Assembly: GCA_964619885.1 (NCBI GenBank) | Contig: CAZUGA010000012.1 | Coordinates: forward strand, 1 to 64,000 | Direction: 5' to 3' | Origin: CAZUGA01 sp964619885 | Lineage (GTDB): Bacteria > Pseudomonadota > Gammaproteobacteria > Methylococcales > UBA1147 | DNA: 64,000 nt | In this document: positions 1 to 8,860 of the stretch, one piece after another | Layout of the letters: every line of letters begins with the position of its first letter | How positions within the stretch are numbered: position 1 is the stretch's first letter | The notes under the pieces: model-generated | What the model was told of the DNA's origin: nothing | What the model saw: only the letters and a program-made list of their open reading frames with translations | The model's database searches: none | Made by a program: the position numbers and the translations under genes

Positions 1-77
1 GTCACTGGTCATGTATCGCCCAGTATGGGGATCATAATACCTAAAGTAGTTATAGATTCAAGGATTAATCTATTCGG

Positions 78-650
78 TTATGAATCGATGATTTCGGTGA
101 TATAGCGGCTCACTTTAATCGAATCTGACCAGTGATCTTTGGCTAAGCCAGCCTTTAGCTTGAGCTGGGTCCAAAATGATTCAGCGGTGCTCAGTGATTG
201 CCAGACTGACGGCAGAAATGTTCCACGGTGGTTTTGGTCTTCCAATATTAATCCGTCTATGCCGGGACGTAACTGATCGATAAGATTTTGCTCAGATTCG
301 AAGGACATCGGCTCTGGAGGACTTAATACTGAGATGTGGATTTCCAAAATATTGCACTCTGCATGCGTGACGGGTGGAAAGCGGGGATCTTGGAATGCCG
401 CCGAGAATGCGTTTTTTGATACATCTACAACCAGTGGTTGGTAGGCTTCCAATGTTCCTATACAGCCGCGCAGCTCTTTGTTTTTCTGTAGAGTTACGAA
501 TGTCGCGCGTGGTGCCTGTAAAAGACTATCGTATTCAAAAACGCTGATCGAACCCGGTTGTTGAGTCTCAAGACCTTGTTGTATCGATCGCTGGGCAACG
601 CAGATCAAAATTTCGCGATAATCTTGCAGCGTATTACTAGTTGAATGCAT
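78..650 (-). CDS. amrA: AMMECR1-domain protein (AmmeMemoRadiSam system protein A)
   Basis: This 190-residue protein matches the AMMECR1 family over its whole length. The diagnostic motif LRGCIG lies at residues 60-65, and a second family motif, QDPRFPPV, lies near residue 87. AMMECR1 proteins have no firmly established reaction. In bacteria and archaea they are encoded with Memo-like and radical SAM proteins, as here, so a joint role in an unknown modification is inferred. The gene overlaps the end of the Memo gene by 14 bases and is probably translated from the same message. No signal peptide is seen, so it should be cytosolic. The family call is firm; the function is unknown. Confidence 0.9.
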   Translation of the reverse strand: MHSTSNTLQDYREILICVAQRSIQQGLETQQPGSISVFEYDSLLQAPRATFVTLQKNKELRGCIGTLEAYQPLVVDVSKNAFSAAFQDPRFPPVTHAECNILEIHISVLSPPEPMSFESEQNLIDQLRPGIDGLILEDQNHRGTFLPSVWQSLSTAESFWTQLKLKAGLAKDHWSDSIKVSRYITEIIDS

Positions 651-1425
651 AAGCTCCGTAGCCTACGACTTGGTCCTTGGAGCCCGCTGTGTCACCCGAA
701 TTTCGTACGTCAACGATGGTGGCGCTCATATGTCGTTTATTTGCGGTAAATAGTAGGCCGTTGACTGGGATGCGGCCGCAGGCATTGCCGAAATCGATCT
801 GTTCCCATTGAAGGGACTCTATCGCCCGACTGGTTTGCCGGTCCATGCGTCGTGCCGTATCGTAGTCGTGGTAATGACTCAGATCCGAACTTACAACGAT
901 TAAAGTTTCTGGGCCACCCCACAGACTGTCCAATACTTTTCCAACTTGCTCGGCGGTTGCATCACCGACGACGATTGGAACCAAACTGAAATCATCCAGT
1001 ACGGTCTGTAAAAAAGGCAAATGAACCTCCAGACTATGTTCCTGTTCGTGTGCTTTGTTGAATATGCTTACAAATGGCAGTGGTGTGATTGATTCCACGG
1101 CTTGTTGGTCGAGCGGGATATTGCCCAATGGGCTGGAAAAGTAGTCATCACTGCTAATCGCTAACCCAGGAAATCCGACCCGGTGAGCCGGGCCCAGCAA
1201 AACGACCCGTGTGATCGATTTTCGCGCGGGTGCTATACGGGCGTACACCGCCGCTGCGATAGAACCCGAATAAATATAACCCGCGTGTGGAGCGATAATC
1301 GCTTTAGGAACAGAATGTCTATCTTCCTGATGGGCGGCTAAAAGTTCTGTTAGAGCTTCCCGTAAGTCCTTGGGGTTCGCGGGGTAGAACGACCCCGCCA
1401 CAGCGGGTTGACGTACGCTGGACAT
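637..1425 (-). CDS. amrB: Memo-like protein (AmmeMemoRadiSam system protein B)
   Basis: This 262-residue protein is a full-length Memo family member, related in fold to nonheme-iron aromatic ring-opening dioxygenases (LigB superfamily). It starts with the family signature RQPAVAGSFYP. It keeps the histidine-rich positions of the pocket: APHAGYIYSG near residue 46, EHSLEVHLPF near 130, and SSDLSHYHDY near 180. Human MEMO1 is reported to bind metal; the bacterial reaction is unknown. The gene is first in a two-gene minus-strand operon with amrA. A radical SAM gene of the same system lies across a 375-base intergenic region, transcribed divergently. Confidence 0.9.
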   Translation of the reverse strand: MSSVRQPAVAGSFYPANPKDLREALTELLAAHQEDRHSVPKAIIAPHAGYIYSGSIAAAVYARIAPARKSITRVVLLGPAHRVGFPGLAISSDDYFSSPLGNIPLDQQAVESITPLPFVSIFNKAHEQEHSLEVHLPFLQTVLDDFSLVPIVVGDATAEQVGKVLDSLWGGPETLIVVSSDLSHYHDYDTARRMDRQTSRAIESLQWEQIDFGNACGRIPVNGLLFTANKRHMSATIVDVRNSGDTAGSKDQVVGYGAYAFN

Positions 1426-1454
1426 TTAATGTCCTCACATGGAGTTAAACAGCT

Positions 1455-1476
1455 GGTGGGCGAAATTTCGCCCACC
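1455..1476. repeat. Perfect 22-base palindrome between amrB and amrS
   Basis: The arms GGTGGGCGAAA and TTTCGCCCACC form a perfect uninterrupted palindrome 30 bases upstream of the amrB start. There is no T-run on either side, so it is not an obvious intrinsic terminator. Its place between divergent genes of one system fits a dimeric regulator site, but this is inference. The rest of 1426-1800 shows no other clear signal. Confidence 0.55.
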
Positions 1477-1800
1477 TCGTAAATAGCATTTGACGGTATT
1501 GTACACCCAGCGCTAATTCTGAAAAATATGACTCTTCAGCCGCCCTGTAACTAAATCGATAACTGCATTCAAAGTGCTCATTTATCTAATCGTCTATCAG
1601 CTTTGGTAGAGTGCCCTGACCGATCAGGCTTGGTCCGAGCAGATTCAATACGGAATAGCTGATGTAGTTTAATAATTTGAAATCACCGGGTAAAGACTTG
1701 TATACCGTGAAAAGCGGGCGCATATTATCGTTAGGCGGGCGTGGCTAAGTTGGCTTCTGGCCATCGTTATCTATTCTCTTCATTTGCCTGAGTAGCCGAC

Positions 1801-2892
1801 ATGAGTATCCAAACCGTGAGCGATTTTTTTCCTACGAGATTCTGGCAAAAATTGGACGATGGCCGGGTTCAATGCACTATGTGCCCCCGATTTTGCAAGT
1901 TGCGGTCGGGGCAACGCGGTTTATGTTTCGTGCGCGCTAACCGGGAAGACGAAATTGTTCTCACCACTTACGGGCGTTCAAGCGGATTTGCTGTAGATCC
2001 AATAGAGAAAAAGCCGTTGAATCACTTTTTACCCGGGACACCAATTCTGTCATTTGGTACCGCGGGGTGTAATCTGGCATGCAAGTTTTGTCAGAATTGG
2101 GATATTAGCAAATCCCGTCAAATGGATTCGTTGATGGATCAGGCGACACCAGACGCTATAGCCGGCGTAGCCGAACAGCTTGGATGTTCCAGTGTGGCTT
2201 ATACCTACAACGATCCGGTCATTTTTCACGAGTATGCGATCGACGTCGCTCAGGCGTGCAAGCTGCGGAATATAAAATCGGTTGCGGTGACTGCCGGATA
2301 CGTTTGCAGCGAGCCCCGGGTGGAATTTTATCGCTACATGGACGCGGTTAACGTCGATTTAAAAGCATTTACCGAGAAATTCTACCGAAAAATAACGGGT
2401 GGTCATTTGCATGCTGTATTGGAAACGCTCGAATATATCAAACATGAAACCGAGGTTTGGCTGGAGATCACGACCTTACTGATTCCCGGTCAGAACGATT
2501 CAGAAGCTGAATTACAGCAGCTCACCCAGTGGGTGGTCGAGCATCTTGGTGTGGATGTGCCTTTGCACTTTAGCGCCTTCCATCCCGATTGGAAAATGAT
2601 GGAAACTGCTGCAACGCCACCAGCAACGCTGCTTATGGCTCGACAAATCGCGATGGACAATGGGATTCGATACGCTTATGTTGGTAATGTGCACCACAAA
2701 AAAGCGGATAGTACTTACTGCCACGATTGCGGTGAATTGTTGATTGGTCGTGATTGGTATGAATTATCTGAATGGAATTTGACCCAACATGCCTGCTGCA
2801 AATTTTGTGGTAGCCGTTGCGATGGGGTTTTCAATGCGTCGCCTGGGAATTGGGGCGCTAAGCGTATGGGCGTTAATATGCGAGGAACTTAA
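1801..2892 (+). CDS. amrS: AmmeMemoRadiSam system radical SAM enzyme
   Basis: This is a 363-residue radical SAM enzyme of the AmmeMemoRadiSam type, related to pyruvate formate-lyase activating enzymes. The iron-sulfur site CNLACKFC (C90, C94, C97) has the CxxxCxxC spacing. An N-terminal cysteine group, C25, C28, C32 and C42 (CTMCPRFC then LC), is typical of this subfamily. The C-terminus carries two more CxxC pairs (CHDC and CKFC), probably a zinc ribbon. It is expected to bind a 4Fe-4S cluster and cleave S-adenosylmethionine; the substrate is unknown. The Memo and AMMECR1 partners lie divergently upstream. The ATG start matches the family N-terminus, though the ribosome binding site is weak. 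Confidence 0.92.
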   Translation: MSIQTVSDFFPTRFWQKLDDGRVQCTMCPRFCKLRSGQRGLCFVRANREDEIVLTTYGRSSGFAVDPIEKKPLNHFLPGTPILSFGTAGCNLACKFCQNWDISKSRQMDSLMDQATPDAIAGVAEQLGCSSVAYTYNDPVIFHEYAIDVAQACKLRNIKSVAVTAGYVCSEPRVEFYRYMDAVNVDLKAFTEKFYRKITGGHLHAVLETLEYIKHETEVWLEITTLLIPGQNDSEAELQQLTQWVVEHLGVDVPLHFSAFHPDWKMMETAATPPATLLMARQIAMDNGIRYAYVGNVHHKKADSTYCHDCGELLIGRDWYELSEWNLTQHACCKFCGSRCDGVFNASPGNWGAKRMGVNMRGT

Positions 2893-2972
2893 CGTCAACC
2901 AAGTTTGAAGTCGATTCCTAGTCTACGGCACAAAGAATAACGAAATGAAAACTGTAATTGCTGGTGTAGAAA

Positions 2973-4586
2973 TTATTCGGCTGTTGGGATTAGAACCGTT
3001 ACCTTAGCGGCCTCTGAATCGGTCGTACCGGGGTAATCCAAACTAAAGTGGAGCCCGCGGCTTTCTTTTCGGCTAATGGCTGAACGAATTATCAATTCTG
3101 CGACTGTGGCAAGATTTCTAAGTTCGAGCAAATCGCCTGTTACCTTGAAATTGCCATAGTATTCGATAATTTCTTTTTGCAATAAATCGATTCGGTGTTG
3201 CGCTCGCTCCAGGCGTTTGTTGGTCCGTACGATGCCAACATAATCCCACATAAAACGTCTGATTTCTTCCCAATTGTGAGACACCACGACTTCTTCATCC
3301 GAATTACTGACCTGAGATTCGTCCCACTCGGGTAGTTTTGGCGGATCTGGGATTTCTGGTAGTTTTTCCGCGATATCGATACTCGCTTGTTTTGCGAAAA
3401 CCAAACATTCCAGCAATGAGTTACTGGCCATCCGGTTGGCGCCATGTAAGCCGGTGAACGCGACTTCTCCGACCGCGTAAAGCCCGGGAATATCTGTACA
3501 AGCTTGCGCGTCTGTGATGACGCCCCCGCAGGTATAGTGCGCCGCGGGGACCACTGGAATCGGTTGTTGGGTGATATCGATATTTAAATCTTTGCAACGT
3601 GCATAAATGGTTGGAAAATGTTCTTGGATAAGGTTGGATGGCCGATGGCTGATATCCAGAAATACGCAATCTATACCCAGACGTTTCATTTCATGGTCGA
3701 TTGCGCGAGCCACAATATCCCTGGGTGCGAGTTCTTCTCGATGATCAAAATTGTGCATAAATCTTGATCCATCGGGGAGAATCAATTTTCCGCCTTCTCC
3801 CCGCACGGCTTCGCTGATCAAGAACGAGCGCGCATCAGGATGGTATAAGCAGGTCGGGTGGAATTGCATAAATTCCATGTTGGCGACGCGACAGCCGGCA
3901 CGCCATGCGAGGGCAATGCCATCCCCGGTAGAAACATCGGGGTTACTGGTATACAGATAGACCTTGCTTGCGCCCCCGGTGGCCAATACGACTATTTTGG
4001 CGCGAATGACTTCCACTTTGTGGTTGGATGAATTGAGCGCATAAGCACCCACTACGCGTTGCTCCGGAAAGCCCATTTTTTGTGTTGTAATTAAATCGAC
4101 CGCAGAGTGGAATTCGTAGAAGTCTATATTGTTAGTTTGCCGTGCTGATTTTTCTAACGATGAAAACAAGGCCTTGCCTGTCGCGTCTGCCGCGTGGACT
4201 ACCCGTCTGTGGGTATGACCACCCTCTCGGGTCAGATGCAGTTTGGTTTGGCCGTTTTCGGTAGATTCTTCGGTAAAAGGGACGCCCTGTTGAAGTAACC
4301 AGTCGATACATTCTTTTCCCTGCGATACGGTTAATCGGACAATATCCGGATCGCATAATCCCGCCCCGGCTTTTATTGTGTCACCGATATGAGCGTCTAG
4401 CGAATCCTCGTCGTCGACCACGGCGGAGATGCCCCCTTGCGCATAATAGGTATTGCTTTCTTGAAGCGCGATCTTGGATAAAACGCCGATTCGAATATTG
4501 GATCGGGTTGCCATGCGCAATGCGAGGCTGAGTCCGGCGGCACCTCCCCCGAGGATCAGAACATCGTAGATGGGATATTCAGACAT
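2973..4586 (-). CDS. nadB: L-aspartate oxidase
   Basis: This is a 537-residue FAD enzyme that oxidises L-aspartate to iminoaspartate, the first step of de novo NAD synthesis, working with quinolinate synthase NadA. The FAD-binding glycine motif GGGAAGLSLA lies at residues 13-22. Active-site segments YYAQGGISAV and HRRVVHAADATGK are present, and the C-terminal helical domain of the succinate dehydrogenase/fumarate reductase flavoprotein family is complete. Length equals the usual 530-540 residues. Divergence from rpoE is the same neighbourhood as in Escherichia coli and Pseudomonas, which supports the call. No nadA or nadC lies nearby. Confidence 0.97.
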   Translation of the reverse strand: MSEYPIYDVLILGGGAAGLSLALRMATRSNIRIGVLSKIALQESNTYYAQGGISAVVDDEDSLDAHIGDTIKAGAGLCDPDIVRLTVSQGKECIDWLLQQGVPFTEESTENGQTKLHLTREGGHTHRRVVHAADATGKALFSSLEKSARQTNNIDFYEFHSAVDLITTQKMGFPEQRVVGAYALNSSNHKVEVIRAKIVVLATGGASKVYLYTSNPDVSTGDGIALAWRAGCRVANMEFMQFHPTCLYHPDARSFLISEAVRGEGGKLILPDGSRFMHNFDHREELAPRDIVARAIDHEMKRLGIDCVFLDISHRPSNLIQEHFPTIYARCKDLNIDITQQPIPVVPAAHYTCGGVITDAQACTDIPGLYAVGEVAFTGLHGANRMASNSLLECLVFAKQASIDIAEKLPEIPDPPKLPEWDESQVSNSDEEVVVSHNWEEIRRFMWDYVGIVRTNKRLERAQHRIDLLQKEIIEYYGNFKVTGDLLELRNLATVAELIIRSAISRKESRGLHFSLDYPGTTDSEAAKVTVLIPTAE

Positions 4587-4897
4587 AAATTTGGCTTATA
4601 TTTTAAATTACTGAATTGGTTAGGATGTCCGGTCAGTCTACCGGCTGGGTCCGATTTTGGTGCTTACGTGCATGGCTGGTATTTAGCAATTAGCAATGGT
4701 TTGACCGGTCGTGAGAGATCAGTTTTAGCGAATTCGCGTTGAACGGGACCGACGAAAATATGATAATAGCAAGAATAATAGGGGGGCTACACTTCAATAA
4801 TCTAAAAAAACAAAAATAAATCCGGCGGAAATATCAACAACAACGTGACGCAGTTCTCGATTTTTGGGTAAATACAATTAGTGTGATCAATTCTTCA

Positions 4898-4923
4898 GAA
4901 CTTATACGGTCTGGCGTTGTCAA
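4898..4923 (+). promoter_or_regulatory. Putative sigma-E promoter of rpoE
   Basis: GAACTT at 4898-4903 is followed after 16 bases by TCAA at 4920-4923. This fits the sigma-E consensus (GAACTT, 16-17 bases, TCNRA) well. It would start transcription about 20 bases before the rpoE start codon, as expected for the autoregulated promoter known in relatives. The rest of the 364-base nadB-rpoE gap has no other clear element. Confidence 0.6.
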
Positions 4924-4950
4924 TGGGAAGCAGCTGAGGAGCATTCCGAA

Positions 4951-5541
4951 TTGATTGGTGATGGTCGTGTGGACGAACCGGTTGATCGGGAATTGGTCCG
5001 GCGCGTGCAGGGTGGGGATAAGAAAGCTTTTGATATGCTTGTCCTCAGGTATCAGCATAAGATCATTCAGCTCATCAGTCGTTATATCAAGGATTCTGGC
5101 GAAGCCCAAGATATTGCGCAAGAGTCATTTATTAAGGCGTATCGGGCGTTACCCAGATTTCGTGGAGATAGCGCATTTTATACGTGGCTTTATCGAATCG
5201 CGATCAATACCGCAAAGAATCATCTGGTGGCACGATCGCGACGTCCATCTGATAACGAGATAGACGTTCAGGATGCGGAACAATTTGAAGGCGCGGACCG
5301 TCTAAAAGAGCAAGCTACTCCCGAGCATCTATTATTAAGTGATGAGATTGCGGATACGATAAAACTGGCGATTGAGGAATTACCTGAAGAATTACGTACC
5401 GCGATCAGCTTGAGAGAATTTGAAGGTATGAGTTACGAAGAGATCGCGCAAACGATGGTTTGCCCGGTTGGTACGGTCAGATCGCGCATTTTTAGAGCGC
5501 GCGAGGCGATTGATAAAAAACTTAAGTCATTGGTGGATTAG
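4951..5541 (+). CDS. rpoE: RNA polymerase sigma-E factor
   Basis: This 196-residue ECF sigma factor directs transcription of the envelope-stress regulon. Region 2 (about residues 25-95) carries DIAQESFIKAYRAL and FRGDSAFYTWLYRIA, almost identical to E. coli RpoE. Region 4 (about 135-190) carries MSYEEIAQTM and CPVGTVRSRIFRAREAI, the -35 recognition helix. The start is the rare codon TTG at 4951, chosen because GAGGA lies 10 bases upstream and the protein then begins just before the conserved RELVRRVQGGD segment. It heads the operon rpoE-rseA-rseB-mucD. Its partner anti-sigma factor follows after 13 bases, and a likely sigma-E promoter precedes it. Confidence 0.97.
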   Translation: MIGDGRVDEPVDRELVRRVQGGDKKAFDMLVLRYQHKIIQLISRYIKDSGEAQDIAQESFIKAYRALPRFRGDSAFYTWLYRIAINTAKNHLVARSRRPSDNEIDVQDAEQFEGADRLKEQATPEHLLLSDEIADTIKLAIEELPEELRTAISLREFEGMSYEEIAQTMVCPVGTVRSRIFRAREAIDKKLKSLVD

Positions 5542-5554
5542 CGGGGTAGGTTAG

Positions 5555-6100
5555 ATGCAAGACGATTTGGAAATAAAGATGTCGATGCTGGTCGACGATG
5601 AGCTGGATTCGGAAGAAGCATTACAAGTTTTATCACAAATCAGGAATAACCCGGAGTTGAGGGAAAAATGGAATCGATATCAATCGATGAGTTACAGTTT
5701 ACGGCACGATTCGGTTGTTCTACCGAAACCGACGTTTTTTGATGCTGTGAATCAGGCATTGGAAAGCGAGGCTACGGTAATCGGACCGATGATTGCGAAT
5801 GAAAAACGCGTTCAAAATATTCCAGCTGTCGTGCTGGCTTTGGCTGCATCTGTAGTTGGTGTGGCAATTTTTAGTTGGAGCAATTTCGCGACAAATTTGG
5901 AAACTCCGTTAAAATCAACTGTGGCCGCCCAAACGGTTGAGTCACCCGCAACGGTTCAGAAAGTCCAACTTGCAAAAGCCCCTGAAGTTCCTGAGCGTTT
6001 GAACGATTATTTGATAACCCACGACGAGAGTACCTATTCTTCGGGCACACAATCTATGCTGCCTTATGCGCGAGTTGTCAGTTATTCTTCGTCTAAATAG
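5555..6100 (+). CDS. rseA: Sigma-E anti-sigma factor RseA/MucA
   Basis: This 181-residue single-pass inner-membrane protein is inferred to hold RpoE inactive until stress-triggered proteolysis. The cytoplasmic N-terminus has the RseA signature: SMLVDDELDSEEA near residue 10, then WNRYQSMSYSLR near residues 39-50. One membrane segment lies at about 90-108, followed by a periplasmic domain of about 70 residues. The sequence beyond the N-terminal domain is poorly conserved in the family, as expected. Its position directly after rpoE and before rseB makes the assignment safe. The DegS and RseP proteases that would cleave it are not in the window. Confidence 0.93.
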   Translation: MQDDLEIKMSMLVDDELDSEEALQVLSQIRNNPELREKWNRYQSMSYSLRHDSVVLPKPTFFDAVNQALESEATVIGPMIANEKRVQNIPAVVLALAASVVGVAIFSWSNFATNLETPLKSTVAAQTVESPATVQKVQLAKAPEVPERLNDYLITHDESTYSSGTQSMLPYARVVSYSSSK

Positions 6101-6177
6101 CTGATCTGCTGCGATGTTCCAAATTATCGATCGGACGGAGCGATACTAAATCGGCGGCCTGCCGGTTTTTGGAGAAA

Positions 6178-7155
6178 ATGAAGGTCTTGTATAAAATTCT
6201 GGTTTTATTTCAATGTTTGCTGCTGACCAATTTCGCTTGGGCGGAAAAAACTGCGGATGAAGCTGCCAAGCGTATGTTGATGGCCATGGTTGAGGCGGTT
6301 AAAACCAAAACTTATCAAGGTACTGTGGTATATCTTCGTGGAAAAAAAGCGCAAACCATGCGTGTTTATCACTCCAATATTGACGGTTTGGAGCAAGAAC
6401 GGATCATCGCGTTGAATTCTCCAATGCGTGAAGTTGTTCGTTCGGACGACAAAGTGACCTGTTATTTTCCAGATTCCAGATTGGTCTTCGTGGATAATCA
6501 TCCGGCTCAGCGGTCGTTTTTGGTGCAATTGCCGGAAAATCAAACACAGTATTCTCAATTTTATAACTTTGTTTTTCTAGGGAATGAGCATGTCATTCAA
6601 AAAGAAACGCAAATAATCCATATAATTCCTAAAGACGAATTCCGCTATGCGAGAAAGATGTGGGTCGATGTTGAAACTCACTTACCACTTAAATTTGAGT
6701 TGATCGATGAGAACGGTGATTTGGTTGAACAGATGATGCTTACCGAATTACAAGTTGTAGAGAGCATTGCGCCTGAAATGTTGGCAGCATCGTCAAATAT
6801 TGAGCCATCTGAGTGGACATTGGGAGACCGGGAGTCGGTTGATTCGGAAAATCAAGCATGGGAATTCCAGAATATTCCCAAGGGTTTTGGGCAGGTTTTC
6901 TATAAGCGCCGTATGATGCCAACCAGTACGCAAGCTGTGGATCATATTTTGTTTAGCGATGGATTTTCGTCAGTATCGGTTTATATTGACCAAAAGGTAC
7001 AGGACAATCTTGATGACTATAGAAAAAAAATGGGGGCAATAAATTCGTACAGTCGGTTTTTGGATGGGTACCAAATTACGGTTTTGGGGGCGGTACCGGG
7101 AAAAACCGTTCAAACAATTGGGGATGGAATTAATCTGGTAGGAAAATTGGATTAA
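6178..7155 (+). CDS. rseB: Sigma-E regulatory protein RseB/MucB
   Basis: This periplasmic protein of about 325 residues is expected to bind RseA and protect it from DegS, releasing it when it senses mislocalised lipopolysaccharide or lipoprotein. An N-terminal signal peptide (KVLYKILVLFQCLLLTNFAWA) ends near residue 23. Family segments include YQGTVVYLRGKKAQTMRVYH and the LolA/LolB-like N-terminal domain with a smaller C-terminal domain, giving the normal length of 310-330. The open frame also allows TTG at 6169, but the ATG at 6178 places the signal peptide correctly. It is third in the rpoE operon, 77 bases after rseA. Confidence 0.93.
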   Translation: MKVLYKILVLFQCLLLTNFAWAEKTADEAAKRMLMAMVEAVKTKTYQGTVVYLRGKKAQTMRVYHSNIDGLEQERIIALNSPMREVVRSDDKVTCYFPDSRLVFVDNHPAQRSFLVQLPENQTQYSQFYNFVFLGNEHVIQKETQIIHIIPKDEFRYARKMWVDVETHLPLKFELIDENGDLVEQMMLTELQVVESIAPEMLAASSNIEPSEWTLGDRESVDSENQAWEFQNIPKGFGQVFYKRRMMPTSTQAVDHILFSDGFSSVSVYIDQKVQDNLDDYRKKMGAINSYSRFLDGYQITVLGAVPGKTVQTIGDGINLVGKLD

Positions 7156-7310
7156 AGTTAGATCGTGGGCTTATCAGCGAGGCCATTTGATAGCTGCGAG
7201 TAGGGAAGCTATGTTCGGACGTACGCAATAACAATAACCATTTTATACTTCTTAGGTAATTTTTCTTAGATCTACATATTACTTAAATAGCTAACGTTGC
7301 TTATCGGATA

Positions 7311-7342
7311 CTAAAGAATGTAGTATTCGATCCATTCTTTAG
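7311..7342. repeat. 10-bp stem hairpin between rseB and mucD
   Basis: CTAAAGAATG at 7311-7320 and CATTCTTTAG at 7333-7342 are perfect inverted arms around a 12-base loop. There is no T-run after it. It lies 110 bases before the mucD start in the 298-base rseB-mucD gap, and may be a weak terminator, attenuator or protein site. I see nothing else in this gap. Confidence 0.45.
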
Positions 7343-7453
7343 GCTAGGTTGTAAGCGTCACTGTGCGCTTGTGATCAATATAATTCGAATTTCGTGCGCT
7401 CATCTTTTTTCATTGTTAGGCCACTCAGTTTCCGTTATCGGAGGGGTATATAT

Positions 7454-8860
7454 ATGTTTGTGTACAAACGTCTTACATTTTTGTTTTGTATAGTCTTGTT
7501 GTTAGTGGCACAGAGCGCAATCGCCCAACTCCCTGATTTTACTAAGTTGGTTAAGCAAAATAGTGCGGCGGTCGTCAACGTTAGTACGACACAGAAAAAA
7601 GCTGAAATGGAACAGGGATTGCCCGATGGAATGCAGATTCCGGAGGGGACTCCATTTGATGATTTTTTTAGACATTTTTTTGGTGATCGAGGTAGAGGTT
7701 TTCAACCACGGGAGGCTAAGTCGCTGGGTTCAGGATTTATTATTTCTGAAGACGGTTATGTGTTGACTAATCACCACGTGGTTAGAAATGCTGATGAGAT
7801 CATTGTGAGATTGCAGGATCGACGCGAGTTGGAAGCAAAATTGATCGGATCAGATGAGCGGAGTGATATTGCTCTGTTAAAAGTCAATGCGGATGATTTG
7901 CCGGTGGTCAAGATTGGTTCTGAAAAATCATTGGAGGTTGGGGAGTGGGTGTTGGCTATTGGTTCACCATTCGGTTTTGATCATTCGGTGACTGCAGGGA
8001 TTGTGAGCGCAATGGGTCGAAGCTTGCCCAGTGATAACTATGTTTCGTTTATCCAAACGGATGTCGCGATTAATCCGGGAAATTCCGGTGGTCCATTGTT
8101 CAACCTTGATGGTCAGGTAGTGGGTATCAATTCGCAGATATATAGCCGGACCGGGGGGTTTATGGGCTTATCATTTGCGATTCCAATGAGTGTTGCAATG
8201 AATGTCGTTGAACAACTGAAGAGCAGTGGGCAGGTAACGCGCGGGTGGTTGGGTGTGCAAGTGCAGGATGTGACGCGGGAACTGGCCGAATCATTCGGTA
8301 TGAATCGGCCCCACGGTGCACTGGTTGCTCGGGTGTTATCCGACAGCCCCGCAGAGAAAGCCGGGTTTCGAGTGGGTGATGTCATTGTTAGTTTTAATGG
8401 ACATAATATCGAAACATCGGCCGCATTACCTCCGTTGGTTGGGATGACGACTGTAGGAGAGCGGACTGAAGTTACCGTGATTCGACAGAAGCGAGAAAAG
8501 AAATTGTCGGTTAGTATTGGTAAATTATCCGCCGAAGTCGAGAAGAAATTCTCAACAGGAAAAACCAATAGTGAATCTATAGATCGGTTGGGTATCAGCG
8601 TAAAAGCCTTGTCCGAGGAACAACTCAAAGAATTGCCGAATATAGAACAAGGCGTGGTTGTGAGTCGGGTAGATTCAGGGCTAGCCAGGAACGCTGGTAT
8701 TCAGCGCGGTGATATCATACTAAGAATTCAAAATGAAGAGATAAAAAATGTGCGTATACTAAAAAAAGTAGTGAAAAACTTAGTATCCGGTAAATCCGTT
8801 GCGTTATTAGTGCAGCGACGCGGCAGTCCGGTCTTTTTAGCGATCAAGGTAGACGATTGA
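7454..8860 (+). CDS. mucD: Periplasmic serine protease MucD/DegP (HtrA family)
   Basis: This HtrA-type serine protease of about 468 residues degrades misfolded envelope proteins. From the ATG at 7454, a signal peptide ends near residue 24 (QSAIAQ). The catalytic triad is visible: H108 in TNHHVV, D138 in SDIALLK and S211 in GNSGGP. Two PDZ domains follow, at about 265-355 and 370-460. A longer frame opens at 7394, but the 7454 start has GGAGGGG a few bases before it and gives a proper signal peptide. It ends the rpoE operon as in Pseudomonas algU-mucA-mucB-mucD and overlaps the first codon of lepA. Confidence 0.95.
   Translation: MFVYKRLTFLFCIVLLLVAQSAIAQLPDFTKLVKQNSAAVVNVSTTQKKAEMEQGLPDGMQIPEGTPFDDFFRHFFGDRGRGFQPREAKSLGSGFIISEDGYVLTNHHVVRNADEIIVRLQDRRELEAKLIGSDERSDIALLKVNADDLPVVKIGSEKSLEVGEWVLAIGSPFGFDHSVTAGIVSAMGRSLPSDNYVSFIQTDVAINPGNSGGPLFNLDGQVVGINSQIYSRTGGFMGLSFAIPMSVAMNVVEQLKSSGQVTRGWLGVQVQDVTRELAESFGMNRPHGALVARVLSDSPAEKAGFRVGDVIVSFNGHNIETSAALPPLVGMTTVGERTEVTVIRQKREKKLSVSIGKLSAEVEKKFSTGKTNSESIDRLGISVKALSEEQLKELPNIEQGVVVSRVDSGLARNAGIQRGDIILRIQNEEIKNVRILKKVVKNLVSGKSVALLVQRRGSPVFLAIKVDD

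Noticed and set aside
1..77. Possible gene end at the left edge
   Set aside because: No frame into amrA shows a recognisable C-terminus, so nothing can be supported there.
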